NCBI GenBank assembly: GCA_017848795.1
Contig: JAFIHG010000050.1
Coordinates: 62,001 to 126,000 of the forward strand
Length of the DNA: 64,000 nt
Source of the DNA: Candidatus Nanopelagicales bacterium
GTDB lineage: Bacteria > Actinomycetota > Actinomycetes > S36-B12 > CAIYMF01
Direction: 5' to 3'
Position numbers and translations under genes: made by a program. Under the pieces are notes generated by a model. It saw only the letters and a list, made by a program, of their open reading frames with translations. It was not told where the DNA came from and made no database searches. This document shows, in pieces, positions 63,961 to 64,000 of the stretch; position 1 is the first letter of the stretch; every line of letters begins with the position of its first letter.

Positions 63961-64000
63961 CCGTCCCCGAGCGGTCCCCCGTCAGGGGGTGAGGACGAGC

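Noticed and set aside
63971-63992. Terminator after the DUF6104 gene
   Set aside because: CCCCC-GTCA-GGGGG gives only a 5-bp stem without a T-run, and the window ends soon after, so it cannot be supported firmly.

Overview
The window is about 64 kb of high-GC DNA from an actinobacterium. The evidence is the strong G/C third-position bias, the fused 2-oxoglutarate decarboxylase/dehydrogenase (Kgd type), a 13E12/DUF222 HNH gene, a DUF6104 gene, and the actinobacterial order leuS-degV-plsY-comEA-comEC-holA-rpsT-lepA. The genus cannot be fixed from the sequence. There is no rRNA, no CRISPR array and no complete tRNA; one 3' tRNA fragment is present.

Region 1 (1-21,940) is the right-hand part of a siphovirus prophage. 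Structural genes run on the + strand in near-continuous translational coupling: portal (5' end missing), MuF-like head protein, scaffold, capsid, head-tail connectors, tail terminator, major tail protein, two overlapping tail chaperone frames, tape measure, then tail-tip and fibre proteins. The tail-tip proteins include a collagen-like fibre and a GH26-like glycosidase. Next comes a lysis block (HNH endonuclease, holin, M15-type endolysin), some small late genes and a strong terminator. A tyrosine integrase lies on the - strand next to a 3' tRNA-Arg-like fragment that marks the attachment site. The early, regulatory and packaging genes and the other attachment site lie to the left of the window.

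The prophage holds two selfish elements built in unusual ways. The MuF gene is split by a 314-residue intein, and almost all of the intein DNA also encodes, on the opposite strand and in exact codon register, a convincing Vsr/EDxHD-like homing endonuclease with two helix-turn-helix segments. Downstream, a freestanding HNH endonuclease has been placed at the 5' end of the holin gene. The original holin start survives as an 11-codon stub, and the endonuclease carries a recoded copy of the first holin codons at its own 3' end, which restores the gene.

Region 2 (21,975-32,566) is chromosome: a chemoreceptor, trmB, a secreted lysozyme-like protein with an Arg/Lys-rich repeat, a SipW-type export cluster (TasA/camelysin-like protein, ER-type signal peptidase, LamG-like protein) followed by a GGDEF-EAL protein, and two YkuD-type L,D-transpeptidase homologues. 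The cluster suggests a cell-surface fibre or matrix system beside a c-di-GMP enzyme and peptidoglycan cross-linkers.

Region 3 (32,710-39,207) has a DUF1015 protein, membrane proteins, an AlkB-like dioxygenase, a 65-bp perfect palindrome, a long-chain acyl-CoA synthetase and a secreted phospholipase C/P1-nuclease-like protein. Region 4 (39,208-49,877) holds core genes: lepA, rpsT, holA, DNA-uptake genes comEC and comEA, plsY, a DegV protein and leuS. Region 5 (50,122-63,960) has a sedolisin protease, an SGNH-like protein, a class III aminotransferase, the DUF222-HNH gene, an Orn/Lys/Arg decarboxylase-family enzyme, an MFS sugar-type transporter, an HD-domain protein, DUF4031, kgd and a small DUF6104 gene.
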